From: Neorhizobium galegae
GTDB lineage: Bacteria; Pseudomonadota; Alphaproteobacteria; Rhizobiales; Rhizobiaceae
DNA: 64,000 bases
Direction: 5' to 3'
NCBI RefSeq assembly: GCF_017877055.1
Contig: NZ_JAGIPG010000001.1
Span: 868,001-932,000, forward strand
Both the position numbers and the translations under genes were made by a program. The first letter of the stretch is position 1. Every line of letters starts with the position of its first letter. This document shows, piece after piece, positions 15,309 through 23,987 of the stretch. The notes beneath the pieces are model-generated. The model was not told the origin of the DNA. It saw nothing but the letters and a program-made list of their open reading frames with translations, and did not search any database.

Positions 15309-16094
15309 TCACACCACCTTCATGGCGCCGGGGCCGGGCGTGGCGCCGGGGGGTACCTTGCCGAGGATGATCATGCCGAGCACTTCATCCTTGGTGACGT
15401 CCTCGGTGCGGGCATGGCCGACCACCTTGCCGTTCTTCATCACGAAGACGCGGTCGGCAAGGTCGAAGACGTCGTGGATGTCGTGGCTGATCAGGAAGAT
15501 GCCGATGCCTTCGCGCTTCAGCTGCTTGATGAGGTCGCCCACCTGCGCCGTTTCCTGGGGGCCGAGCGCTGCGGTTGGCTCGTCCATGATCAGGATGCGG
15601 GCGTCGAACAGGATGGCGCGAGCGATCGCCACCGATTGCCGCTGGCCGCCGGACAGCGCCTTCACCGGCTCCTTGAAGCGCTTGAAGTTGGGGTTGAGGC
15701 GCCCCATCACTTCGCGGGTGCTGGCCTCCATGGCGACGTCGTCGAGCGTGCCCCATTTGGTCTGCAGCTCGCGGCCGAGATAGAGATTGGCGGCGGCATC
15801 GACATTGTCGGCGACGGCGAGCGTCTGGTAGATCGTTTCGATGCCGTATTTCTTGGCGTCGCGCGGGTTGCGGATGTCGGCGGTTTCGCCGTTGATCATG
15901 ATGTCGCCGTTGTCGCGCTTGTAGGCGCCCGACAGGATCTTGATCAGCGTCGACTTGCCGGCGCCGTTATGGCCGAGCAGCGCCACGACCTCGCCGGGGA
16001 AAAGATCGACCGAGGCATTCTCGACAGCGTGAATCCCGCCGAAGGAGATGGAAATGTTCTTCATTTCCACGAGCGGAGTGTTTTGTTCCGTCAC
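15309..16094 (-). CDS. xylG: Xylose-type sugar ABC transporter ATPase, single domain
   Basis: 261 aa from a GTG at 16094 with AGGAG upstream; the long frame running to 17525 crosses the permease gene and is an artefact. Complete ABC ATPase: Walker [10 protein letters not shown], signature LSGGQRQ, Walker [13 protein letters not shown], switch His in LISHD. The enterobacterial XylG/RbsA ATPases are double (about 500 aa); the rhizobial sugar systems of the Frc/Xyl type use this half-size form, presumably as a homodimer. Last gene of xylF-xylH-xylG; 14 bases separate it from xylH. Fructose (frcA) is the main alternative substrate. Confidence 0.88.
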   Translation of the reverse strand: MTEQNTPLVEMKNISISFGGIHAVENASVDLFPGEVVALLGHNGAGKSTLIKILSGAYKRDNGDIMINGETADIRNPRDAKKYGIETIYQTLAVADNVDAAANLYLGRELQTKWGTLDDVAMEASTREVMGRLNPNFKRFKEPVKALSGGQRQSVAIARAILFDARILIMDEPTAALGPQETAQVGDLIKQLKREGIGIFLISHDIHDVFDLADRVFVMKNGKVVGHARTEDVTKDEVLGMIILGKVPPGATPGPGAMKVV

Positions 16095-16108
16095 GATGAA
16101 AACTCCTG

Positions 16109-17434
16109 TTACTTGGCGCGAGAGCGATAGACGGTGTCGAGCCACACGGCGGTGACGAGCACCATACCGACGACGATGCGCTGGAACGGCGAGTCGATAC
16201 CGAGCAGCACCATGCCGGACTGAAGCGACTGCATGACGAGCGCGCCGAGCATGGCGCCGGCGATCGATCCCATGCCGCCGGCAAGCGAGGTGCCGCCGAT
16301 CACTGCTGCGGCGATCGTATAAAGCTCGTCGAGCTCCCCTTGCGCATTGGTGGCGGCGTTGAGGCGAGCGGTGGAAATCGCCGCCGCGATGGCGCAGAGC
16401 ATGCCCATCAGCGCGAAGATCTTGACCGTTACCCAGCGGGTCTTGATGCCGGCGAGTTCGGCTGCCTCCGGATTGCCGCCGATCGCAAAGACGTAGCGGC
16501 CGAAGCGCAGGCGGGTGGCGATGAAGGTCATGACGATGCCGACGGCGATCGCCATCAGCACCGGGATGGCGATCCCTTGCGAGATCAGCAGGCCACCTTC
16601 CGGCCAGGCAATGTTGTTTGCCTCGGCGTAACGGCGGGCGATGGCGATCGGCCAGTAATACTGGTTGGCGATCCACACCGCGCCGAGCACGACGATACAG
16701 CCGAGTGCGACCAGCACGTATTCGGCCCAGACCGGCCGGCGCGGGAAGGAGAAGCGCTTGCGCTGGCGGCGCGCGTTGATGATCGCCGCGATGATGGCGA
16801 GACAGGCGATGATGCCGACGACCCAGCTCCAGGTGGCGCCGATCGAGCCTTCCGTGCCGCCGCCCATCAGGCGGAAATTGACGTCCATCGGTGCGACCGT
16901 CTGGCCGCTCGTCACGAACCAGGTGGCGCCGCGCCAGATGAGCAGACCGCCGAGCGTGACGATGAACGAGGGCACGCCGAGGAAGGCGATGATGACGCCC
17001 TGCAGCGTGCCGATCAGCGCGCCGACGATCAGTCCGCCGGCGAGCGCGACGATCCAGATGGCCGGATGATCGAAGCCGAGCAGCTCGGGAAGAAGCCGGG
17101 CCTGCATGACACCCATGATCATGCCGGTAAACCCGAGGATCGAGCCGACCGAAAGGTCGATGTTGCGGGTGACGATGACGAGCACCATGCCGGTCGCCAT
17201 GACGGCCACCGAGGCGGTCTGCACCGAGAGGTTCCAGAGATTGCGCGGCGTCAGGAAGAGGCCGCCCGTCAGGATATGGAACCCGACCCAGATGATCAGC
17301 AGCGCGCCGATCATGCCGAGCATGCGCGTGTCGATCTCGGTCGCGCGGAAAAAGCGGGCAACAAAATTGCCTTCCGCCTGTCCTGCCGCCGCCGATGTCT
17401 TGGAATTCGTCGTGGACTGTATTGTCTCGGCCAT
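16109..17434 (-). CDS. xylH: Xylose-type sugar ABC transporter permease
   Basis: 441 aa, hydrophobic with about 11-12 helices, BPD_transp_2 family. Recognisable segments: [76 protein letters not shown] and [20 protein letters not shown]. The length and the long loop around residues 215-250 ([15 protein letters not shown]) match XylH rather than the shorter RbsC/FrcC type. It forms the membrane channel between XylF and XylG. Confidence 0.88.
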   Translation of the reverse strand: MAETIQSTTNSKTSAAAGQAEGNFVARFFRATEIDTRMLGMIGALLIIWVGFHILTGGLFLTPRNLWNLSVQTASVAVMATGMVLVIVTRNIDLSVGSILGFTGMIMGVMQARLLPELLGFDHPAIWIVALAGGLIVGALIGTLQGVIIAFLGVPSFIVTLGGLLIWRGATWFVTSGQTVAPMDVNFRLMGGGTEGSIGATWSWVVGIIACLAIIAAIINARRQRKRFSFPRRPVWAEYVLVALGCIVVLGAVWIANQYYWPIAIARRYAEANNIAWPEGGLLISQGIAIPVLMAIAVGIVMTFIATRLRFGRYVFAIGGNPEAAELAGIKTRWVTVKIFALMGMLCAIAAAISTARLNAATNAQGELDELYTIAAAVIGGTSLAGGMGSIAGAMLGALVMQSLQSGMVLLGIDSPFQRIVVGMVLVTAVWLDTVYRSRAK

Positions 17435-17555
17435 GTTTTGCCGTTCCCCACTCTGTACGAGGCGCTCGGCTCGACAATATCGAGCCGAACCGCACCTCCG
17501 TGACGTTCAGCCGCCGGGTAAACATTCGTGCGACCGCGCCATCTTACGCCGAAAA

Positions 17556-17587
17556 CCGACGCCGCGGCAGAAGTGCTGCGGCGTCGG
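17556..17587 (-). promoter_or_regulatory. Intercistronic hairpin between xylF and xylH
   Basis: CCGACGCCGC / GCGGCGTCGG, 10-bp perfect stem, in the 182-base gap. On the minus strand it is followed by GTTTTC. It could partly terminate or protect the xylF message, giving more binding protein than permease. Confidence 0.6.
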
Positions 17588-17616
17588 TGATTTTATGATC
17601 TGCGGACGACCATGCG

Positions 17617-18657
17617 TTACTTGCAGGCCGCCACTGCGCCGGCCTTGACGCCCTGGCAGGCTTCGGCCTTGCTGATCCAGCCTGCCTCGATGACGAGGTT
17701 CAGGTTGTCCTTGGTGATGGCCTGCGGCTTCAGGAAGACCGACTGCATCTTGACCTTCTTCGGGCCGCCGTCGAAGGTCTGGACGCCCTTGATCTCGTTC
17801 AGCTTCTTGCCGCCGGCAAGGGCCAGAGCGATTTCAGCGGCGTTCTTGCCGAGTTCGCGAGAGTCCTTCCAGACGGAGACCGTCTGGGTGCCGAGAGCAA
17901 CGCGGTTCAGGGCTGCCTTGTCGGCGTCCTGGCCGGAGACCGGAACCGATCCTGCCAACCCCTGAGCGTCGAGTGCCGCGATCGCACCGCCGGCAGTGCC
18001 GTCGTTGGATGCCACGACCGCATCGACCTTGTTGTTGTTCTTGGTCAGGAACTGCTCCATGTTCTTCTGGGCGTTCTCAGGCTTCCAGCCGTCGGTATAG
18101 GCTTCGCCGACATTCTTGATCTTGCCGGCGTCGATTGCTGCCTTCAGCACTTCCATCTGGCCGGCGAACAGGAAGTCCGCGTTCGGATCGGAGGACGAGC
18201 CCTTGATAAAGACGTAGTTGCCTTCAGGCTTTGCCTTGAAGACGCCCTGCGCCTGCAGGCGGCCGACTTCCTTGTTGTCGAAGGTGATGTAGAAGGCAGC
18301 CGGATTTTCGATCAGGCGGTCGTAACCGACGACCGGAATGCCTTCGGCTGCAGCCTTTTCAACGGCCGGACCAATGGCGCTCGAATCCTGCGCCAGAACG
18401 ATCAGGGCATTGGCGCCCTGCGAGATCAACGACTCGACGTCGGTGAGCTGCTTTGCGGCGGAAGACTGGGCATCAGCGGAAATATACTTGGCGCCGGCAG
18501 CCTCGAGTGCCTTCTTGATGGCGGCCTCGTCGGTCTTCCAACGCTCTTCCTGGAAGTTCGACCAGGAAACGCCGACGACGAGATTGGCCGCCATGGTGGC
18601 GGAATGCATGGAAACGAGGATGGCCGCGCCGGCCATCAGCTTTACGAATGATCTCAT
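17617..18657 (-). CDS. xylF: Periplasmic xylose-type sugar-binding protein
   Basis: 346 aa. Sec signal peptide ([20 protein letters not shown], cut after TMAA), then a periplasmic-binding-protein type 1 fold: [108 protein letters not shown] and [10 protein letters not shown]. These resemble D-xylose-binding XylF more than ribose or fructose binders. First gene of the operon, divergent from a ROK regulator with a 19-bp palindrome between them. Confidence 0.9.
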   Translation of the reverse strand: MRSFVKLMAGAAILVSMHSATMAANLVVGVSWSNFQEERWKTDEAAIKKALEAAGAKYISADAQSSAAKQLTDVESLISQGANALIVLAQDSSAIGPAVEKAAAEGIPVVGYDRLIENPAAFYITFDNKEVGRLQAQGVFKAKPEGNYVFIKGSSSDPNADFLFAGQMEVLKAAIDAGKIKNVGEAYTDGWKPENAQKNMEQFLTKNNNKVDAVVASNDGTAGGAIAALDAQGLAGSVPVSGQDADKAALNRVALGTQTVSVWKDSRELGKNAAEIALALAGGKKLNEIKGVQTFDGGPKKVKMQSVFLKPQAITKDNLNLVIEAGWISKAEACQGVKAGAVAACK

Positions 18658-18745
18658 AATGTCCTCCCGAGTGACGGCGGATGGGCCCTAGCCTCCGTGC
18701 TCTCCCCCCCGCCAGATAATCTGTCGGATAAAGCGTCTAAAGCTT

Positions 18746-18764
18746 TTTCTCGACAGTCGAGAAA
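18746..18764. promoter_or_regulatory. 19-bp perfect palindrome, likely ROK/XylR operator
   Basis: TTTCTCGACAGTCGAGAAA, 9-bp arms around one base, in the gap between xylF and the divergent ROK regulator. Position and symmetry fit the binding site of a ROK-family sugar repressor. Confidence 0.7.
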
Positions 18765-18859
18765 TTAGATGTCAGAGATTCCGAGGGCTGTCAATCGGCA
18801 CTTGTGGAGGGCAAGGCACTGCCGTATCGACAGTTGGAGTGAGGGAGGCTGCAGGCGGA

Positions 18860-20086
18860 ATGCTGGCGAAATCGAGCACGGAACTGGTCCGGCAGCAGAA
18901 CAGCGTACTCGTGCTGTCTGCGCTGCGACGCCACGGCCGGCTCGCGCATACGGAAATCTCGGATGCGACCGGGCTGGCGTCGGCGACGATCTCCTCGATC
19001 ACCGCCGACCTGGAGCGTGCCCGCATCATCGAAAAGAGCGAGCAGCAAGCGACCGTCGGCCGCGGACGGCCGCGCGTCTTGTTCAGCCAGCGGCGCAACT
19101 GCGGCTATCTCATTACCGTCATCATCTCGTCGGACCTGATCCAGTATTCGCTGGTCGACTACGCCGGCACGCTGCTCGACCGGTTCAGCGAACCGCGCGG
19201 CGAGGGCGGCACCGCGGCCTTCCTGGCTGCCATCTCGGCGGGGCTGGAACGGGCCGTCGAACGTTCCCGCATCGAGCGCGGCAGCGTGCTGCTCGTATCG
19301 GTCAGCAGCAAGGGGCTTGCACGTCCGACAGAACCGGTGCTCGTCTGGTCGCCGGTCTTCGGTTCCCAGCCGGTCGATTTCGCCGCGGCGCTGAAAGACG
19401 GCTGGCAGGCCAAGGTCATCCTCAACAACGAGACACTGCTGGTGGCCGGTGCGCTGCTCGAACGGCAGGTGAAGACGCAGGGCGGCGGCGAGCCGGTTCT
19501 GGCCGCGCTTTCGCTCGGCCACAGTATCGGGCTCGGGATCGCGCGCCGGGTCACCGGCGGTGTTCCGGAAATCTCGGCGCCCAATTTCGGGCACATGCTG
19601 CATATGCCGAATGGCGGGCTTTGCCGCTGCGGCGCGCGCGGCTGCGTCGAGGCCTATGCCGGTTTCTACGCCATCCTGCGCGCCGCCTTCGAGGTGCCGG
19701 TGGATACGATCCCGGCGAAATTCGTGCCGGTCACCGAAATCGACAAGATCGCCGCCCGCGCCCGGCAGGGCAATCGCATGGCGCAGCTCGCGTTCCGCAA
19801 TGCGGGTGCGGCGTTGGGCTACGGCCTCTCGCGGCTGCTCAGCCTGCATGGCCATATGCCGGTCTTCATCACCGGTCCCGGCACCCGCTACCAGGACCTG
19901 CTGCAGGCGGGTATCGAGGAGGGGCTGGCGCAGACGCATGTGGTGCGGCTCGGCGGCATGCCGGGCCTGACCGTCGTGCCGGACGAGCCTTCCCTGGTAT
20001 TCGAGGGACATCTCAACCTTGCATTTTCGATCGTCGACCAGGATATCATCGGTTCACGCCAGAGCATGCAGGCCGCCGGGGAATGA
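18860..20086 (+). CDS. ROK-family transcriptional regulator (XylR-like)
   Basis: 408 aa from the ATG at 18860; an in-frame GTG at 18839 is an alternative. N-terminal MarR-like winged helix (VLSALRRHGRLAHTEISDATGLASATISSI, residues about 17-50), then a ROK sugar-kinase-like domain with the zinc-type motif GLCRCGARGCVEAYAG near residue 260. The expected ATP-site glycine motifs are weak, as in regulators that no longer phosphorylate. It is divergent from xylFHG and probably represses it until xylose or a related sugar binds. Confidence 0.85.
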   Translation: MLAKSSTELVRQQNSVLVLSALRRHGRLAHTEISDATGLASATISSITADLERARIIEKSEQQATVGRGRPRVLFSQRRNCGYLITVIISSDLIQYSLVDYAGTLLDRFSEPRGEGGTAAFLAAISAGLERAVERSRIERGSVLLVSVSSKGLARPTEPVLVWSPVFGSQPVDFAAALKDGWQAKVILNNETLLVAGALLERQVKTQGGGEPVLAALSLGHSIGLGIARRVTGGVPEISAPNFGHMLHMPNGGLCRCGARGCVEAYAGFYAILRAAFEVPVDTIPAKFVPVTEIDKIAARARQGNRMAQLAFRNAGAALGYGLSRLLSLHGHMPVFITGPGTRYQDLLQAGIEEGLAQTHVVRLGGMPGLTVVPDEPSLVFEGHLNLAFSIVDQDIIGSRQSMQAAGE

Positions 20087-20132
20087 CCTATGGCGAGTGA
20101 CTGGTGGCGAACGACTGGCCGGGAGTAGCATT

Positions 20133-20357
20133 ATGATCGATCCGAACCATCCCTTCTACGAGCCGCTCTGGCGCCGGGTGCTGATCCCGGCGGTCTGCGC
20201 CGCCTGGGCGATCTTCGAGCTGGTTGCCGGAGAACCCTTCTGGGCGATCATCGTCGGCGCCATGGGGGCCTACGCCGCTTACAAGTTGTTCATCGAAAGG
20301 AAAAAGCCGCCGGTCGAGAGACCTGTCGACGAGCAGCAGGACCAGGATTTGCGCTAG
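20133..20357 (+). CDS. Small two-helix membrane protein, unknown
   Basis: 74 aa from the ATG at 20133, with GGGAG eight bases upstream. Two hydrophobic stretches (residues 16-34, VLIPAVCAAWAIFELVAG; 36-52, FWAIIVGAMGAYAAYKL) and a charged C-terminal tail. No family recognised. It follows the ROK gene by 46 bases on the same strand, and its stop overlaps the end of the convergent J-domain gene by 4 bases. Confidence 0.6.
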   Translation: MIDPNHPFYEPLWRRVLIPAVCAAWAIFELVAGEPFWAIIVGAMGAYAAYKLFIERKKPPVERPVDEQQDQDLR

Positions 20358-20836
20358 CGCCAGAACAGACCTTTGATCGCGTTGTCGATCAGCAGGTTGG
20401 CGGTCTTCATGCGGGTGTTGGCATTCTCCCGGAATTCCGGCGCGACGCCGTCTGGATGGTTGGCCTTGGCGAAATGCCGGCGTTTCTCGCCGAGCGTCGC
20501 CTCCGTATCGGCAGCCGTGATGTCAAGCTCCGCGGCAATCTCCTCGGTCGTCAGCCGCAGCAGGTGGGCGGGGATGACCGGTGCCGGCGGTGGCTCTTGT
20601 GGCTCCTCTTGCGCCAGCACCGATTCGATTTCGATCTCGGTAATGTCGGGAAGGAAAGCGAAATAGGCCTCGGTCCCGGTGGCGGTCACAGCCGGACCGT
20701 CATCCGCCGGCGCGACGAAACCCATGCCGAGCCCCTTGATGCGGAAGCCCGTGCCGGTCTCTTCGGCCTCGTCTTCGCCGTGCTCTTGCCTCAGTCGCGT
20801 CAGAACCGACTGGAAGACCGATTGCCCAAACAGCAT
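20354..20836 (-). CDS. Atypical J-domain protein (C-terminal HPD motif)
   Basis: 160 aa. The last 55 residues look like a minimal DnaJ domain: LTTEEIAAELDI, then LGEKRRHFAKANHPDGVAPE with the HPD tripeptide that stimulates Hsp70 ATPase, then a final helix ending in GLFWR. The first 100 residues are low-complexity, acidic and Pro-rich (QEEPQEPPPAPVIPAH), with no membrane helix. J domains are usually N-terminal, so a C-terminal one with a disordered front is unusual. Possible DnaK co-chaperone for a specific client; the client is unknown. Confidence 0.7.
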   Translation of the reverse strand: MLFGQSVFQSVLTRLRQEHGEDEAEETGTGFRIKGLGMGFVAPADDGPAVTATGTEAYFAFLPDITEIEIESVLAQEEPQEPPPAPVIPAHLLRLTTEEIAAELDITAADTEATLGEKRRHFAKANHPDGVAPEFRENANTRMKTANLLIDNAIKGLFWR

Positions 20837-20955
20837 GCGCCACCTCTTTTATGGGGCGGAACCAGAACATGCGAAGGTGGTGTCGGGCTTGTGCGGGAAT
20901 ATCGGCGACCGATCGGATGAGCCCCTTTGCGGGCTCATCCGCCGTCAGGCTCGCT

Positions 20956-21921
20956 TCAGCGTACGACGGGCTCGCCGTGATATCTGCGCTTTGAGGGTTT
21001 CGATACGCCGAAACCGACTTCCATCATCAGCCGGGGGTGATGTTTGGCGACCGTCCCCATGTGGAACCCGAAGGGGTCCTCGACGAACCCGTAGCCCGCC
21101 TTACCCGTCAGGGTGACGGCGCTTTCCTCTCCGTAGAATTCGAGCACTTCTTCTGCCGGATGCCCGACGAGCAGGGTCAGTTGGTGCTTGAGACGCCGCT
21201 TGTTGTGGCTGCCGCGCATATAGACGTGCGGTCCCGCGTCCTCATCGACATTCGACAGGTAGAAGAAGAACTTCAGCATCCGCCAGTCGTCGAGATCGAA
21301 ATGAAACTTGAAAGAGGCACGGCTGAGGTCGGCCTCCGAAGCGGACTGAGTGGGAAAGCTCCACCACGTCCGGGTGGTGATCAGTCTGGCTTCACCACCG
21401 AGATAGTGCCTTGCGACATCCAGAAGAAGAGGGTCCTGCTGCACCGCGACCGCTGCCTCGCAACCGGCGATCCTTTCGAAATGGTGGCCGCTCAAGATCG
21501 CCCGACCGAATCGGCGTTCCGCTTCCGCGTGCTCGCCTGCACGGAATTCGAGTTTCCGCTCGAAATTACCGAAGCAAGGGGTTTCGGATGCGAAACGGGC
21601 GATCTCATGCCGAATCGCATCGGGCAGGACGAGGCCGGTGAAGATCCCGCTTCGTCGGAGTTCGTCGGCGACCTTATCGGCTTCGATATCGCCGAACATC
21701 GATGTTTCCGTCGGCGCGGACTTCGAGACAGGCTTGGCGGTCAGCCAATGCGCCCGCCTGAACGGAATTGTCCGGGCCAGAAGGAACATGGGAAGCCAAG
21801 CCGGGTTTTCCCGCAGATCGGTGAAATAGGTGGGCAGGCGTGCAGCCATTCGCCGGAAAGTTCCGCCATGACGCGCGATCGATTCGAGATCCTGCGGCTT
21901 GGTTTTGGACGTCTCAAGCAT
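20956..21921 (-). CDS. PhyH-like Fe(II)/2-oxoglutarate dioxygenase
   Basis: 321 aa. The C-terminal two thirds match the phytanoyl-CoA dioxygenase fold: iron ligands H-x-D in KFHFDLDDWRML and the distal His in the FGFHMGTVAKHHPR segment. The sequence between them, FFYLSNVDEDAGPHVYMRGSH, is typical of PhyH proteins. The first 90 residues are of unknown type. Substrate unknown; neighbours give no hint. Monocistronic, with 263 non-coding bases before the transglutaminase operon. Confidence 0.72.
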   Translation of the reverse strand: MLETSKTKPQDLESIARHGGTFRRMAARLPTYFTDLRENPAWLPMFLLARTIPFRRAHWLTAKPVSKSAPTETSMFGDIEADKVADELRRSGIFTGLVLPDAIRHEIARFASETPCFGNFERKLEFRAGEHAEAERRFGRAILSGHHFERIAGCEAAVAVQQDPLLLDVARHYLGGEARLITTRTWWSFPTQSASEADLSRASFKFHFDLDDWRMLKFFFYLSNVDEDAGPHVYMRGSHNKRRLKHQLTLLVGHPAEEVLEFYGEESAVTLTGKAGYGFVEDPFGFHMGTVAKHHPRLMMEVGFGVSKPSKRRYHGEPVVR

Positions 21922-22184
21922 CTGGTATCCTCATTCAGGCATGGCATTTGCCATGCGTTTCGGTAACCCGCAGCCCCGCGCATCGTAGGCAGGCAATAGT
22001 CCATGCCGCAATGCAGCATAGATTGCCGCCTTCCGGATCTTCAACCCTTGAACTGCCTGTGAAATCGGGAACGCGGTGCGTGGTTAACAAACCATTGCGC
22101 CGCACGACGGCCTGAGCCGGTGGTTTTACGGTCGGCCGAGAACGCCTGCTATGCCAGGCAGCGTCCCCGGTCTTCGCGCGTCCG

Positions 22185-23006
22185 TTACCCCTGGGACTGT
22201 GTCTGGCTTTGGCTTTGCGCCACCGTCAGGGAAACCCTGAGGTTCTCGCCGGCCGGGCCGAGGCGCATGCCGGAGACGGGGGCGCAGTCGCGGTAGCAGA
22301 GGCCGGAGGCGACCCGCACGTAACTGTCGTTCGGGCAGATGTTGTTGGAGGCGTCGAAGCCGACCCAGCCGAGGCCCGGCAGAAACACTTCCGCCCAGGC
22401 ATGCGTCGCCGCCTGTTCCGTCGTGCCTTCCATCAGCAGGTAGCCGGAAATGTAGCGTGCCGGGATGTCGAGCAGGCGGGCGGCCGTGATGAAGATATGG
22501 GTGTGGTCCTGGCAGACGCCGGTCTTTGCCTCCAGCGCCTGTTCGGCGGTCGTCTCGGTGCCGGTCGCACCTGGCACATAGGCAACGGTTTCGTGGATCG
22601 TTTCCATCAGCGCGTGCATCTTGGCAAGCTCGCTGTCGCCCTTTAGGCTTTTAGCGAGTTCGCGGATGAGCTTGCCCGCCTTGGTCAGCGCCGTCTCGCG
22701 CAGGAACAGCCAGAGCGGGCAGAAACCCTGGTGCGGGCCGAAGACGCCGGCGCGGTCCTGGGTCTCCACCTCGCCGGATGCGGTGATGCGGATCGTGTGC
22801 TCGGTGCCTTCGATCGAGACAAGTTCGACCCGGTTGCCGAACTGGTCGGCATAACCCGCCTCGATCTTGGCGCCGTCCACGCTGACGGCCCAGTTCAACA
22901 CCTTCTGGCCGGGGCCGTCGATCGGCGTCAGCCTGAGGCGCTGCAGCGAATAGGGCACCGGCTCGTCGTAGAGATATTCGGTCGTATGAGAGATCTTCAG
23001 CCGCAT
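22185..23006 (-). CDS. Transglutaminase-like cysteine peptidase of the ATP-grasp/alpha-E cluster
   Basis: 273 aa. N-terminal beta domain (MRLKISHTTEYLYDEPVPYS) and a transglutaminase core with Cys in TGVCQDHTHIF, His in ATHAWAEVFLPGLG and Asp in WVGFDASN. In this gene set the protein is thought to act as a peptidase or amide-bond enzyme rather than a crosslinker. It is the third gene of the ATP-grasp, alpha-E, transglutaminase operon, 27 bases after the alpha-E gene. Confidence 0.85.
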   Translation of the reverse strand: MRLKISHTTEYLYDEPVPYSLQRLRLTPIDGPGQKVLNWAVSVDGAKIEAGYADQFGNRVELVSIEGTEHTIRITASGEVETQDRAGVFGPHQGFCPLWLFLRETALTKAGKLIRELAKSLKGDSELAKMHALMETIHETVAYVPGATGTETTAEQALEAKTGVCQDHTHIFITAARLLDIPARYISGYLLMEGTTEQAATHAWAEVFLPGLGWVGFDASNNICPNDSYVRVASGLCYRDCAPVSGMRLGPAGENLRVSLTVAQSQSQTQSQG

Positions 23007-23033
23007 GTGCGGTAAATCCTGTGCCTGTTGGGC

Positions 23034-23975
23034 CTACTGATAAAAGCGGTAGCCTTCGGAGATTTCGGCGCTGAGCTGGTTGTTGCGACTGACGAAATCC
23101 TCCAGAAATTCGTGCAGGCCGTGGTCCATGATGTCGGAGATCGAGCCGCGCTTCAGCGTCGAGCGGATTGCTGCCGCTGTCTCGTGGGCCTTCAGCTGCT
23201 CCCCATAGGTTTCCCCAAGGTAGCCGAGATTGCTGACGATCTTCTCGTAGCAGTAAGCCAGCGACCGCGGCATCTGCACTTTCAGGATGAGGAAATCGGC
23301 AATGTTGGCGGATTGGTATTCCCCGTCATAGACCCAGCCGTATGAACGGTGGGCCGAGACCGAGCGCAGGATCGATTCCCATTGGTAATTGTCGAGCTTC
23401 GACCCGACCTGGCTGATTGCCGGCAGCAGCACATAATATTTCACGTCGAGAATGCGGCTGGTATTGTCAGCGCGCTCGATGAAAGTGCCGATGCGCGAGA
23501 AATTGTAGAGGTCGTTCCTCAGCATCGAGCCGTGGAAGGCGCCGCGGATCAGGCCGCAGCGGTGCTTGATGACGTCGATCAGTTCCGGCAGGTCGGTCTG
23601 CTTCAGCTTGCGGGCGAGCCGGGCCTTCAGGTCGATCCAGCATTCGTTGGTCGCCTCCCAGGTTTCGCGGGTCAGAGCGGTGCGCACCATGCGGGCGTTG
23701 TTGCGCCCGAATTCGATGCAGGACATGACGCTCGATGGGTTCGACGTGTCGCGCAGCAGGTAGTCGATGGCATCCGCCGCCGTCAGTTCGGTATGCACTT
23801 GCGAATAGGCTTCGCGCACGCCGGCGCTTTCGAGCACGCCGTGCCAGTCCTCGTCGGAGGAGCCGGCGCGGGTCAGCGATACGCGCAGGCCCGCATCGAC
23901 GAGGCGGGCGATATTCTCCGCCCGCTCGATGTAGCGGAACATCCAGTAGAGGCCGTTTGCAGTTCTTCCGAGCAT
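23034..23975 (-). CDS. Alpha-E domain protein
   Basis: 313 aa, nearly all alpha-helical. The N-terminus MLGRTANGLYWMFRYIERAE is the alpha-E domain signature, and VDAGLRVSLT plus ILRSVSAHRSYGWVYDGEYQ also fit. The alpha-E domain was predicted by comparative genomics to work with circularly permuted ATP-grasp enzymes in peptide tagging or synthesis; no activity is firmly shown. Starts 12 bases after the ATP-grasp gene ends, so the two are one operon. Confidence 0.85.
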   Translation of the reverse strand: MLGRTANGLYWMFRYIERAENIARLVDAGLRVSLTRAGSSDEDWHGVLESAGVREAYSQVHTELTAADAIDYLLRDTSNPSSVMSCIEFGRNNARMVRTALTRETWEATNECWIDLKARLARKLKQTDLPELIDVIKHRCGLIRGAFHGSMLRNDLYNFSRIGTFIERADNTSRILDVKYYVLLPAISQVGSKLDNYQWESILRSVSAHRSYGWVYDGEYQSANIADFLILKVQMPRSLAYCYEKIVSNLGYLGETYGEQLKAHETAAAIRSTLKRGSISDIMDHGLHEFLEDFVSRNNQLSAEISEGYRFYQ

Positions 23976-23987
23976 GTGTCTACGACC

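Noticed and set aside
15309..17525. 738-codon minus-strand frame seeming to fuse xylG to an upstream domain
   Set aside because: The upstream part is out-of-frame translation of xylH; the ATPase has its own GTG and AGGAG at 16094.
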